Origin: CAVPEV01 sp963703555 | GTDB lineage: Bacteria; Actinomycetota; Actinomycetes; Actinomycetales; Cellulomonadaceae | Direction of reading: 5' to 3' | DNA length: 64,000 nucleotides | Assembly (NCBI GenBank): GCA_963703555.1 | Contig: CAVPEV010000043.1 | Span: 149,786 to 213,785 of the forward strand | Shown: piece by piece, positions 1-7,379 of the stretch | Numbering within the stretch: position 1 is the stretch's first letter | Layout: each line of letters opens with the position of its first letter | Position numbers and translations under genes: made by a program | Notes under the pieces: generated by a model | The model's database searches: none | The model's input: only the letters and a program-made list of their open reading frames with translations | What the model was told of the DNA's origin: nothing

Positions 1-803
1 ACGCCGCCGCGGTGCGCCGCGGCATCGAGCGCCTGCAGGCCGCGGTGCCCCGCGTCGGCGAGGTACCGCTCGGCGGCACCGCCGTGGGGACCGGCATCAA
101 CACCCCTGTCGGCTTTCCGCAACGGGTCATCGCCCTGCTCCGCGAGGACACCGGGCTGCCGCTCACCGAGGCGCGGGACCACTTCGAGGCCCAGGGAGCC
201 CGCGACGGCCTCGTCGAGCTGTCCGGCGCGCTGCGGTCCGTCGCGGTGAGCCTCACGAAGATCTGCAACGACCTGCGCTGGATGGCCTCGGGGCCGCGCA
301 CCGGCCTGGCCGAGATCGCCCTGCCCGACCTCCAGCCCGGCTCCTCGATCATGCCCGGCAAGGTCAACCCGGTCGTCCCGGAGGCGGTGCTCATGGTCTG
401 CTCGCGGGTGGTCGGCAACGACGCGACCGTGGCCTGGGCCGGGGCCAGCGGCGCGTTCGAGCTCAACGTGCAGGTCCCGGTGATGGCGCTCGGCGTGCTG
501 GAGTCCCTGCGGCTGCTCAGCACGTCGACACGGCTGCTCGCCGACCGTGCGGTCGCGGGCATCGTGGCGAACGCCGAGCGGGCCCGCGGGTACGCGGAGT
601 CCTCCCCGGCCATCGTCACGCCGCTCAACCGGGTCGTGGGCTACGAGGCCGCCGCCCGGATCGCCAAGCACGCCGTCGCCCATGGCAGCACGATCCGCGA
701 GGCGGTCGTGGAGCTGGGTTACGTCGAGCGCGGCGAGATCACCGAAGCGGACCTGGACCGCCTGCTCGACGTGCTGGCCATGACGCGCCCGCCGCACGGC
801 TGA
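1..803 (+). CDS. fumC: Fumarate hydratase class II, C-terminal part (5' truncated by window)
   Basis: The frame is open to the left edge, so only about the last 267 residues of the enzyme are present. Class II fumarase interconverts fumarate and malate in the cytosolic TCA cycle and is normally about 460-470 residues long. The fragment carries the family signature GSSIMPGKVNP (around bases 342-374), which forms the substrate-binding loop shared by the fumarase/aspartase superfamily, followed by the helical core and the C-terminal NRVVGYE region. The argininosuccinate lyase and adenylosuccinate lyase branches are less likely because the fragment aligns with fumarase to its end. It converges on phoH with 66 bp between the stop codons. 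Confidence 0.93.
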   Translation, partial: AAAVRRGIERLQAAVPRVGEVPLGGTAVGTGINTPVGFPQRVIALLREDTGLPLTEARDHFEAQGARDGLVELSGALRSVAVSLTKICNDLRWMASGPRTGLAEIALPDLQPGSSIMPGKVNPVVPEAVLMVCSRVVGNDATVAWAGASGAFELNVQVPVMALGVLESLRLLSTSTRLLADRAVAGIVANAERARGYAESSPAIVTPLNRVVGYEAAARIAKHAVAHGSTIREAVVELGYVERGEITEADLDRLLDVLAMTRPPHG

Positions 804-853
804 CCTGCCCGCCGGCCTGCGCCGGGTCGCCCGGTACCCGTCCGCCACGTCGG

Positions 854-867
854 GCCCGGCGCCGGGC
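854..867. terminator. Palindrome between convergent fumC and phoH
   Basis: GCCCGGCGCCGGGC is a perfect 14-bp palindrome in the 66-bp gap between two convergent stop codons. It could fold into a GC-rich hairpin in either transcript. There is no U-tract, which is common for actinobacterial terminators, so the role is inferred from position. Confidence 0.4.
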
Positions 868-869
868 GG

Positions 870-2228
870 TCACACCTCGATGCCGTCGAACATCTCGGTG
901 ACCAGCGCAGCGATCGGCGAGCGCTCCGACCGGGTGAGCGTGACGTGGGCGAACAGCGGGTGACCCTTGAGCGCCTCGATGACGGCGGCGACGCCGTCAT
1001 GCCGGCCGACCCGCAGGTTGTCCCGCTGGGCGACGTCGTGGGTGAGCACCACCCGCGAGCCCTCGCCGATCCGGGACAGCACGGTGAGCAGGACGTTGCG
1101 CTCCAGCGACTGCGCCTCGTCGACGATGACGAACGCGTCGTGCAGCGTGCGCCCACGGATGTGGGTGAGCGGCAGGACCTCGAGCATGCCGCGAGCCACG
1201 ACCTCCTCGACGACGGCCGGGCTGACCACCGCGCCCAGGGTGTCGAACACCGCCTGCGCCCAGGGGCCCATCTTGTCCTGCTCGCCGCCCGGCAGGTACC
1301 CGAGCTCCTGGCCGCCCACGGCGTACAGCGGCCGGAACACGACGACCTTGCGGTGCTGGCGCCGCTCGAGCACCGCCTCCAGCCCGGCGCACAGCGCGAG
1401 CGCCGACTTACCCGTGCCGGCCCGACCCCCCAGGGACACGATCCCGATCTCCTCGTCCAGCAGCAGGTCGATGGCCACCCGCTGCTCGGCGCTGCGGCCG
1501 CGGACGCCGAACACCTCCCGGTCGCCCCGGACCAGTCGCAGCAGCTTGTCCGGGGTGACCCGACCCAGCGCGGACCCCCGCGGGCTGTGCAGGACGAGAC
1601 CGGTGTGACAGGGCAGGTCGCGGCCCACCGCACCGTCCACGTCGACCAGGGCGATCTCCTCGCTGCGCCACAGCTCGGCCATCTGCGCCTCGGTGAGCTC
1701 CAGGGTGTCCATCCCGGTCCAGCCGGAGTCGACGGTCAGCTCCGCGCGGTACTCCTCGGCGCGCAGGCCGACAGCCGCTGCCTTGACCCGCATCGGCAGG
1801 TCCTTGGACACCACCGTGACGTCGCACCCCTCGGCGGCCAGGTTCGCCGCGACCGCGAGGATGCGGCTGTCGTTGTCGCCGAGCCGGAAGCCGGCGGGCA
1901 GCACCGCCGGGTCGACGTGGTTGAGCTCGACCCGCAGCGTTCCGCCCTGGTCCCCGACGGGGATCGGCCGGTCCAGCCGGCCGTGCAGCACCCGCAGGTC
2001 GTCGAGCAGGTGCAGCGCGGACCGGGCGAAGTAGCCCAGCTCGGCATGGTGGCGCTTGGCCTCGAGCTCCGTGACGACGACGACGGGCAGCACGACGTCG
2101 TGCTCGGCGAACCGGAAGATCGCGCGCGGGTCGGACAGCAGGACCGAGGTGTCGAGCACGTGCGTGCGGCGCGCCCCTGGCGCGGTCTGGGTGGTGACGC
2201 GGGTCTGGCTGCTGGGGATGCTCGCCAC
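870..2228 (-). CDS. phoH2: PhoH-family PIN-domain ATPase/ribonuclease (PhoH2 type)
   Basis: The 452-residue protein has an N-terminal PIN domain (acidic motif LDTSVLLSD near residue 24, later GDNDSRILA) and a C-terminal PhoH ATPase domain with Walker A GRAGTGKS (about residue 265) and Walker B VIVDEAQ. This is the PhoH2 architecture, studied in mycobacteria as an RNA helicase/ribonuclease linked to toxin-antitoxin-like RNA processing. The GTG start at 2228 was chosen because AGGGAG lies about 7 nt upstream; the frame stays open further upstream but reads arginine/proline-rich sequence typical of non-coding high-GC DNA. A phoH gene near fum is also seen in mycobacteria. Confidence 0.92.
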   Translation of the reverse strand: MASIPSSQTRVTTQTAPGARRTHVLDTSVLLSDPRAIFRFAEHDVVLPVVVVTELEAKRHHAELGYFARSALHLLDDLRVLHGRLDRPIPVGDQGGTLRVELNHVDPAVLPAGFRLGDNDSRILAVAANLAAEGCDVTVVSKDLPMRVKAAAVGLRAEEYRAELTVDSGWTGMDTLELTEAQMAELWRSEEIALVDVDGAVGRDLPCHTGLVLHSPRGSALGRVTPDKLLRLVRGDREVFGVRGRSAEQRVAIDLLLDEEIGIVSLGGRAGTGKSALALCAGLEAVLERRQHRKVVVFRPLYAVGGQELGYLPGGEQDKMGPWAQAVFDTLGAVVSPAVVEEVVARGMLEVLPLTHIRGRTLHDAFVIVDEAQSLERNVLLTVLSRIGEGSRVVLTHDVAQRDNLRVGRHDGVAAVIEALKGHPLFAHVTLTRSERSPIAALVTEMFDGIEV

Positions 2229-2413
2229 GACGTGCTCCCTCCGGCGCCTGCGCGCCGCATCGGGCGCCTCCCGCCGGCTGACCCCTGCGGGCCCCGGCGC
2301 TCGGCGGTGGGACGGGGGCGGCCGGCGCACGAGGGCCGGGTCCGGCCCTCCCCACGGAGCACGTGCTCCATCGGCTGGCCTCCCGCGGACGACGGGTGCC
2401 GTCCGTGCGTTCG

Positions 2414-2419
2414 ACGCTA
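2414..2419 (-). promoter_or_regulatory. Candidate -10 element for phoH2
   Basis: TAGCGT on the minus strand matches the actinobacterial TANNNT -10 pattern. It would give a leader of roughly 180 nt before the phoH2 GTG. No convincing -35 is visible. The rest of the 278-bp gap (2229-2506) shows no gene. Confidence 0.3.
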
Positions 2420-2506
2420 GGCCGCGGGTCGCCCGTGCTGGCGGCGACACGCGGCCGCCGTCACCGAGAATTCACCGGGCGGACACCCCCACCCGGCGAC
2501 GCGCGC

Positions 2507-3277
2507 CTACTGCCCGAGCCGGCGCTCCCGGGCGGCGTACGAGCGCACTGCCCGCAGGAAGTCCACCCGCCGGAAGTCCGGCCAGTACGCCTCGCAGAAG
2601 TAGAACTCCGAGTGCGCCGACTGCCACAGCAGGAACCCGCTGAGCCGCTGCTCCCCCGAGGTGCGGATCACCAGGTCCGGGTCCGGCTGCCCGTGCGTGT
2701 ACAGGTGTGCGGCGATGTGCTCGACGTCGAACGCCTCGGCCGCCTCGTCCAGGCTCTCACCCGCAGCAGCCCGCTCGCGCAGGAACTCGCGGACCGCGTC
2801 GGCGATCTCCTGCCGACCGCCGTACCCGACCGCGACGTTGACGTGCAGCCCCCGCACGTCCCGGGTGGCCTCCTCGGCCGCCTGCAGGGCCTGGACCGTC
2901 GACGTGGGCAGCAGGTCCAGGGCGCCCATCGGCTGCACCCGCCACCGGCCCGTCGCGGCCAGGTCGCGCACCGAGCCCTCGATGATCTCCAGCAGCGCTG
3001 CGAGCTCGTCGTCGGCGCGGGTCAGGTTGTCCGTGGACAGCATCCACAGCGTGACGACCTCGACGCCGATCTCCTCGCTCCAGGTGAGCACCTCGGTGAT
3101 CTTGTCGGCGCCACGGCGGTGCCCGAACACCGTCGGTTCGCCCATGCTGCGCGCCCAGCGCCGGTTGCCGTCGAGGATGACCCCGACGTGCCGGGGCACC
3201 TGGTCCCGGCGCAGCGACCCGGCGAGGCGTCGCTCGTAGAGGCTGTACAGGGGGTGGGGCAGGTGCACGGCGACCAC
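2507..3277 (-). CDS. Cis-(Z-)isoprenyl diphosphate synthase (UppS family)
   Basis: The 256-residue cytosolic enzyme condenses isopentenyl diphosphate onto an allylic diphosphate to give Z-polyprenyl diphosphates. It shows the family block GVILDGNRRWAR near residue 33 (catalytic Asp and diphosphate-binding residues) and the C-terminal RTSGEQRLSGFLLWQ signature. Product length cannot be read from the sequence. The order next to a TrhA gene resembles mycobacterial Rv1086, a short-chain Z-farnesyl diphosphate synthase, so a short product is possible. GTG 3277 or GTG 3268 may be the start; neither has a strong Shine-Dalgarno sequence. It is divergent from trhA. Confidence 0.9.
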   Translation of the reverse strand: MVAVHLPHPLYSLYERRLAGSLRRDQVPRHVGVILDGNRRWARSMGEPTVFGHRRGADKITEVLTWSEEIGVEVVTLWMLSTDNLTRADDELAALLEIIEGSVRDLAATGRWRVQPMGALDLLPTSTVQALQAAEEATRDVRGLHVNVAVGYGGRQEIADAVREFLRERAAAGESLDEAAEAFDVEHIAAHLYTHGQPDPDLVIRTSGEQRLSGFLLWQSAHSEFYFCEAYWPDFRRVDFLRAVRSYAARERRLGQ

Positions 3278-3322
3278 CGTACCGCCCGGCCGTGGGGCGA
3301 CCGTGGTCCCGGACCGTCGACC

Positions 3323-3334
3323 TACGGTACCGTA
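3323..3334. promoter_or_regulatory. Perfect palindrome in the divergent promoter region
   Basis: TACGGTACCGTA is a perfect 12-bp palindrome midway between the divergent prenyl synthase and trhA genes. It contains a TANNNT-type -10 on each strand (TACCGT), so it could be an operator for a dimeric (for example TetR-type) repressor or two overlapping -10 boxes. No regulator gene adjoins it. Confidence 0.5.
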
Positions 3335-3394
3335 ACTTGCGACATCGTCGACCGCCCCCGGTGCGCCGGGAGGCGGGGCGAGGAGAGGACCGGC

Positions 3395-4057
3395 ATGCGC
3401 GTCCCAGCAGGTCCCGTGGCGACCGAGGTCGCCAGACCCCGGCTCCGGGGCTGGATCCACACCGTCATGGCCCCGCTCGTCGCCATCGGCTCCGTGGTGC
3501 TCGTCCTCGGCGCCCCGACCCCCACGACCCGCTGGGCGACGGCCGTCTTCGGCCTGACCGCGACGATGCTGTTCACCACCAGCGCGATCTACCACCGGGG
3601 GCACTGGTCACAGCGCGTCACGCACGTGCTGCGCCGGCTCGACCACTCGAACATCTTCCTGGTCATCGCCGGCACCTGCACGCCGCTGGCCGTCGCGCTG
3701 CTGCCGGCCGGGACGGCCCGCCGGCTGCTCCTCGTCGTGTGGGTCGGAGCGCTCGGCGGGCTGCTCGCGCGGGTCTTCTGGCTCGGCGCCCCACGATGGC
3801 TGTACGTGCCGGTCTACGTCGCCCTGGGCTGGGTCGCGGTGTGGTTCCTGCCGGCGTTCGCCCGCTCGGGAGGCCCCGGCGTGGCCTGGCTCGTCATCGC
3901 CGGCGGCGTGGCCTACACGGCGGGCGCCGTCGTGTACGGCCTCAAGCGCCCCAACCCCAGCCCGCGCTGGTTCGGCTTCCACGAGGTGTTCCACTCGCTC
4001 ACCGCCGTCGGCTTCGTCTGCCACTACGTCGCGGTCGTCCTCGCCGTCGCCGGGTGA
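3395..4057 (+). CDS. trhA: Hemolysin III/TrhA family seven-helix membrane protein
   Basis: The 220-residue integral membrane protein belongs to the PAQR-like hemolysin III family. It has about seven hydrophobic segments and the conserved His/Asp/Ser elements: IYHRGHW near residue 70, DHSNIFLVIAGT, and HEVFHSLTAVGFVCHY at the C terminus, thought to bind a metal ion. Bacterial TrhA proteins affect membrane homeostasis; a true hemolytic role is unproven. The ATG at 3395 follows the ribosome binding site GAGGAGAGG. Its 3' 450 bp overlap, on the opposite strand, the open frame of the neighbouring hydrolase. Confidence 0.9.
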   Translation: MRVPAGPVATEVARPRLRGWIHTVMAPLVAIGSVVLVLGAPTPTTRWATAVFGLTATMLFTTSAIYHRGHWSQRVTHVLRRLDHSNIFLVIAGTCTPLAVALLPAGTARRLLLVVWVGALGGLLARVFWLGAPRWLYVPVYVALGWVAVWFLPAFARSGGPGVAWLVIAGGVAYTAGAVVYGLKRPNPSPRWFGFHEVFHSLTAVGFVCHYVAVVLAVAG

Positions 4058-4927
4058 GCCGCACGGCACGACGCGGTAGCGCCGCCGAGCGAGCGAGGGG
4101 TCGCGCTCCCGGGCCCGGGTCACCGCCCGGGGATCCAGGTCCACCGCTCGGACCGCGGGCCGAGCGTCCATCTCCATGAGGACCACCCCGTCCGGCCCGA
4201 CGACGAGCGACCGCCCGACCACCCCACGGCCGGCCTGCCCGACCGCGACGACCGCCGCCGTGTTCTCGATGGCGCGGGCGACGGCCAGAGCCCGCCAGTG
4301 CATCGCCTTGAGCGGGCCGTCCGCCCACGCTGCGGGGACCACGAGCACCTCGGCGCCGGCGTCCACCAACCGCCGGCCCGACTCGGGGAACCGCAGGTCG
4401 TAGCAGGTCAGGACGCCGAAGCGCAGACCGGCGACGTCCATCAGGAGCGGCGCGGCGTCGGCGCGCCCGGGCTCCAGCCGGTCCGACTCCCGCTGGCCGA
4501 ACGCGTCGTACAGGTGCACCTTGTGGTAGACGCCCTGCACCCGCCCGTCCGGGCCGACCGCGACGATGGCGTTCACCGCCCGGTCGGGCGACCGCCCTGG
4601 TAGCACGGTCCCGACGAGGACCGCGGCGCGCGCCGTGGCCGCCGCCTGCTGCACCGCGGTGACGAACGGCCCGTCGAGCGGCTCGGCGAACGCCGGGTCG
4701 GTGCCGTTCGGGGCGAACACGGAGGCGTACTCGGGTAGCACCACGACGTCGGCGTGGGCCCGGTCCGCCGCGGCGACCGCCGCCACCGCCACCTCCGCGT
4801 TGCGGCGGCGGTCCAGCCCGACGGCGAGCTGCGCGAGCACGACGCGCACCGCCGCCGGTCCCCCCGCGCCGTCCCGCGGGCTCACCCCGGCGTCCCGCGG
4901 GCTGGCCCCGGCGTCCCACGCGCTCAC
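3608..4927 (-). CDS. Carbon-nitrogen hydrolase (nitrilase superfamily), with antisense run-on
   Basis: Cytosolic amidase of the nitrilase/omega-amidase superfamily. The catalytic triad is visible: Glu in PEYAS, Lys in YHKVHLYDAFGQ and Cys in LTCYDLRFPE, within about 265 residues beginning VRVVLAQLAVG. The specific amide substrate is unknown. GTG 4927 overlaps the upstream stop as GTGA, indicating coupling; GTG 4849 is an alternative that would exclude a short repeat-encoded leader. Homology ends near base 4060 at RRRYRVVP, yet the frame has no stop until 3608. This adds about 150 hydrophilic residues that are the antisense of trhA. Either the natural stop was lost or a sequencing indel hides it. 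Confidence 0.82.
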   Translation of the reverse strand: MSAWDAGASPRDAGVSPRDGAGGPAAVRVVLAQLAVGLDRRRNAEVAVAAVAAADRAHADVVVLPEYASVFAPNGTDPAFAEPLDGPFVTAVQQAAATARAAVLVGTVLPGRSPDRAVNAIVAVGPDGRVQGVYHKVHLYDAFGQRESDRLEPGRADAAPLLMDVAGLRFGVLTCYDLRFPESGRRLVDAGAEVLVVPAAWADGPLKAMHWRALAVARAIENTAAVVAVGQAGRGVVGRSLVVGPDGVVLMEMDARPAVRAVDLDPRAVTRARERDPSLARRRYRVVPCGSPGDGEDDRDVVADEADGGERVEHLVEAEPARAGVGALEAVHDGARRVGHAAGDDEPGHAGASRAGERRQEPHRDPAQGDVDRHVQPSWGAEPEDPREQPAERSDPHDEEQPAGRPGRQQRDGQRRAGAGDDQEDVRVVEPAQHVRDAL

Positions 4928-4933
4928 CCCGGC
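4871..4933. repeat. Three tandem 21-bp repeats at the start of the hydrolase gene
   Basis: Three imperfect 21-bp units of the form GTCCCGCGGGCTCACCCCGGC lie at 4871, 4892 and 4913. They encode AGVSAWD, AGASPRD and AGVSPRD in the hydrolase frame. The first hydrolase GTG (4927) and the upstream stop codon lie within the array, so unit number may change the distance between the two genes. Confidence 0.75.
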
Positions 4934-5280
4934 GTCCCGCCCGGTCGCCCCCCGCCGGGTCCGGCGCCCGCGGGATCGGTCGACGTCGGCCCCGACGCGG
5001 GACCGGCACCGGCACCGGACGGACCATCCACCGCCGAGGCCTCCTCCGCGTCGGCTGCAGCCCGGTGCTGCACGCGCCGCAGCTGGGTCACGAGGGACAG
5101 GAAGAGCAGCCCCGCAGCCACCGCGACACCGAACGTCACGAGGAAGCCGAGCACGCCGGGCGAGACCTGGTCGTCCGGCGGCACCTCGATCGGTGACGGG
5201 CTGGGGGAGGCCGCGGCCCACCGGCCGACGAGCGCACCCGCACCCGAGACCACCGCGCCGGTGAGCGCGGCCGCGGTCAC
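4924..5280 (-). CDS. Small single-pass membrane protein of the mca operon
   Basis: 118 residues. A short hydrophobic N-terminal stretch is followed by one clear transmembrane segment (LGFLVTFGVAVAAGLLFLSL, about residues 46-65), a short basic helix and an acidic, Gly/Pro/Ala-rich tail. I recognise no domain. GTG 5280 overlaps the mca stop as GTGA, and its own stop overlaps the hydrolase start as GTGA, so all three genes should be translationally coupled. A small membrane protein next to mca is also found in mycobacteria (Rv1083), which supports it being real. Function unknown. Confidence 0.8.
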   Translation of the reverse strand: MTAAALTGAVVSGAGALVGRWAAASPSPSPIEVPPDDQVSPGVLGFLVTFGVAVAAGLLFLSLVTQLRRVQHRAAADAEEASAVDGPSGAGAGPASGPTSTDPAGAGPGGGRPGGTPG

Positions 5281-6155
5281 CACCCCCGACCTCTCACACC
5301 GGCGAACAGGTCGTCCTCGGGCAGAGACGTCGGCACCCGGGAGTCGGCGAGCTCGAACTCGTCCCACGGCCACACCTCGCGCTCGAGGTCGGCGGGCACG
5401 GCGAAGAAGAACCCCTCGGGATCGATCTGGGTGGCGTGGGCGCGCAGCGCCGCATCCCGGGCGGCGAACCAGTCCGCACACTCCACCCAGGTGGTCACCT
5501 CGCGCTCGGGGACCTCCCGCGCCGCGCGCGACTCGATCCACTCCCCGAACGGGGACTCCAGGCCGCGGGCGACCATCGCCTCGTGCAGGGCGCGGAACCG
5601 GGCCATGGAGAAGCCGTGGCCGTAGTACAGCTTGACCGGCTGCCAGGGGGTGCCGCGGCCGGCGTAGGCGTCCGGGTCGCCGGCCGCCCGGTACGCCTCC
5701 ACGCTGACCCGGTGGCACATCGCGTGGTCCGGGTGCGGGTAGCCACCGGTGGGGTCGTAGGTCGTGATGACGTGCGGACGGAACTCGCGCACCACCTCGA
5801 CGAGCGGGGCTGCGGCCTGGGCGAGGGGCAGCGACGCGAAGCAGCCCTCGGGCAGCGGGGGCAGCGGGTCGCCCTCCGGCAGGCCGGAGTCCACGAAACC
5901 CAGCCATCGGTGCTGCACGCCGAGCGCCCGCGCGGCGGCGGCCATCTCCTGCCGGCGCAGCTCGCGCATCCCGGCCATGCCGCCGGGCACCGGCGGGTGG
6001 TGCGGGTTGAGCACGTCCCCCCGCTCTCCTCCGGTGCACGACACGACGAGCACCTCGGCGCCCTCGGCCGCGTACCGGGCGGTCGCCGCCGCTCCCTTGC
6101 TGGACTCGTCGTCGGGGTGCGCATGCACCGCCAGCAGTCGCAGGCTCTCCGTCAC
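5277..6155 (-). CDS. mca: Mycothiol S-conjugate amidase
   Basis: The 292-residue zinc amidase cleaves mycothiol S-conjugates to mercapturic acids and glucosaminyl-inositol, detoxifying electrophiles in the actinobacterial cytosol. It carries the LmbE/PIG-L metal motif AVHAHPDDESSKG at residues 9-21 and the second His cluster YPHPDHAMCH. DESSKGAA and the conserved C-terminal HATQIDPEG favour Mca over the related deacetylase MshB. GTG 6155 has AGGAGG about 6 nt upstream. It is the first gene of a coupled three-gene unit and diverges from DUF4307; mca near greA and DUF4307 is a widespread actinobacterial arrangement. Confidence 0.93.
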   Translation of the reverse strand: MTESLRLLAVHAHPDDESSKGAAATARYAAEGAEVLVVSCTGGERGDVLNPHHPPVPGGMAGMRELRRQEMAAAARALGVQHRWLGFVDSGLPEGDPLPPLPEGCFASLPLAQAAAPLVEVVREFRPHVITTYDPTGGYPHPDHAMCHRVSVEAYRAAGDPDAYAGRGTPWQPVKLYYGHGFSMARFRALHEAMVARGLESPFGEWIESRAAREVPEREVTTWVECADWFAARDAALRAHATQIDPEGFFFAVPADLEREVWPWDEFELADSRVPTSLPEDDLFAGVRGRGW

Positions 6156-6245
6156 GACACCTCCTCGGCTACGCCCGGGCGTGGTCCCACGCCACCGGTA
6201 AGGCGTTGGACAATGATCCCCCCACCCGCGCACCGGAGGAGCAGC

Positions 6246-6695
6246 GTGACGCACAGGTCCTGGCCCGGTCCGACGCCGACCGTCCCCGGTCCGACGCCGG
6301 CCGTCGGTCCACCGGCCGGCCGCTACGGCCGCCCGGTGTCGGCCCGCCGTGTCAGGCTCGCCCGCCTGAGCGTCGGACTGGCCGCGGCGCTCGGCGTCGC
6401 CGGGGTGGTGTGGCTCGGGCTGCGCGCGGGGTCCGACCCGGCCACCGTGCGCACCGTCGGCTTCGCCGTCCACGACGGGCAGAGCGTGGACCTCACGTTC
6501 GAGGTGACGAAGGACCCGGCCACGGCGGTCGACTGCCAGGTCCGGGCACTGTCGTCGTCCTACGGGGAGGTGGGCGTGCGCACCGTGCGGGTCGGGCCGG
6601 CAGGCACTGCGACGGTCCGTGTCACCGAGTCGATCCGCACCTCCGAGGAGGCGACGACGGCGATCGTCGAGGACTGCGTCCCGGCGGACAACTGA
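6246..6695 (+). CDS. DUF4307 membrane protein
   Basis: 149 residues with a proline-rich cytoplasmic N terminus, one transmembrane helix (about residues 41-60, SVGLAAALGVAGVVWLGL) and an extracytoplasmic beta-rich domain typical of DUF4307. Two cysteines (DCQVR and EDCVP) could form a disulfide. GTG 6246 has GGAGGAG 4-5 nt upstream. It lies between mca and greA as in mycobacteria (Rv1081c). Function is not established. Confidence 0.85.
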   Translation: MTHRSWPGPTPTVPGPTPAVGPPAGRYGRPVSARRVRLARLSVGLAAALGVAGVVWLGLRAGSDPATVRTVGFAVHDGQSVDLTFEVTKDPATAVDCQVRALSSSYGEVGVRTVRVGPAGTATVRVTESIRTSEEATTAIVEDCVPADN

Positions 6696-6761
6696 TCCCG
6701 CCCACCCCGGGCGACCGACCCGGGCCCGGCCCGTCGAACCGGTGCCCGGCCCTTCGATAGG

Positions 6762-6767
6762 TATGCT
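6762..6767 (+). promoter_or_regulatory. Candidate greA -10 element
   Basis: TATGCT is a good -10 match 65-70 bp after the DUF4307 stop and would give greA a leader of about 100 nt. No clear -35 is seen. Confidence 0.45.
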
Positions 6768-6877
6768 TGCAGGTTCCAGCACCGCCCGGTCGGGCGCGAA
6801 CCGACCCGGAGGGCGGCACGCACCCGTACCCAGCCATGGCTCCCGCGCGGGCGCGCACCAGTGAGGAAGGAGCGATC

Positions 6878-7363
6878 GTGACCCAGACACCCCAGGCCAC
6901 CTGGCTCACCCAGGAAGCGTACGACCGGCTCACCGCCGAGCTGCGCCACCTCGAGGGCGAGGGACGTTCCGAGATCGCCGAACGCATCGCCGTCGCCCGT
7001 GACGAGGGCGACCTCAAGGAGAACGGCGGGTACCACGCGGCGCGGGAGGAGCAGGCCAAGCAGGAGGCCCGCATCCGCGAGCTGCGCGCCAAGCTGCACT
7101 CCGCGCAGATCGCCACGCCTGCCGACGACGGGGTCGTCGAGCCCGGCATGGTGGTCCGCGCGGTCGTTGCCGGGGACGAGATGAGCTTCCTGCTCGGTTC
7201 GCGCGAGATCGCTGGATCCGCCGACATCGAGGTGTACTCCCCCACCTCCCCGCTCGGCGCGGCCATCACCGGCCGGTCGGTGGGCGACGCCGTCTCCTAC
7301 CAGACCCCCAACGGCCGGACCATCGACGTGCAGGTCCTCGACGCGAAGCCGTTCCGGGGCTGA
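6878..7363 (+). CDS. greA: Transcription elongation factor GreA
   Basis: 161 residues, the usual length. GreA enters the RNA polymerase secondary channel and stimulates cleavage of backtracked transcripts. The N-terminal coiled-coil hairpin carries the acidic tip motif ARDEGDLKENGGYHAA (about residues 40-55), and the C-terminal FKBP-like domain includes the PLGAAITGRSVGD block. GTG 6878 has GAGGAAGGAG upstream. It converges on ilvA; both stop codons lie in one hairpin. Confidence 0.96.
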   Translation: MTQTPQATWLTQEAYDRLTAELRHLEGEGRSEIAERIAVARDEGDLKENGGYHAAREEQAKQEARIRELRAKLHSAQIATPADDGVVEPGMVVRAVVAGDEMSFLLGSREIAGSADIEVYSPTSPLGAAITGRSVGDAVSYQTPNGRTIDVQVLDAKPFRG

Positions 7364-7379
7364 CAGCTGCCGGCTGTCA
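7361..7379. terminator. Hairpin whose stem ends are the stop codons of greA and ilvA
   Basis: TGACAGC-TGCCG-GCTGTCA is a perfect 7-bp inverted repeat with a 5-nt loop. The left TGA is the greA stop (7361-7363) and, on the other strand, the right arm begins with the ilvA TGA (7377-7379). It is well placed as a bidirectional terminator. No U-tract follows. Confidence 0.6.

Noticed and set aside
2363..3394. An upstream extension of trhA covering the prenyl synthase region
   Set aside because: It is antisense to a clear UppS-family gene; the ATG at 3395 has a good ribosome binding site directly upstream.
3395..4057. A real hemolysin or virulence factor
   Set aside because: Hemolysin III family names come from one heterologous test; TrhA proteins are general membrane homeostasis proteins.
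5277..6155. Assignment as MshB, the deacetylase of mycothiol synthesis
   Set aside because: The DESSKGAA block, the C-terminal HATQIDPEG segment and the neighbourhood fit Mca better.
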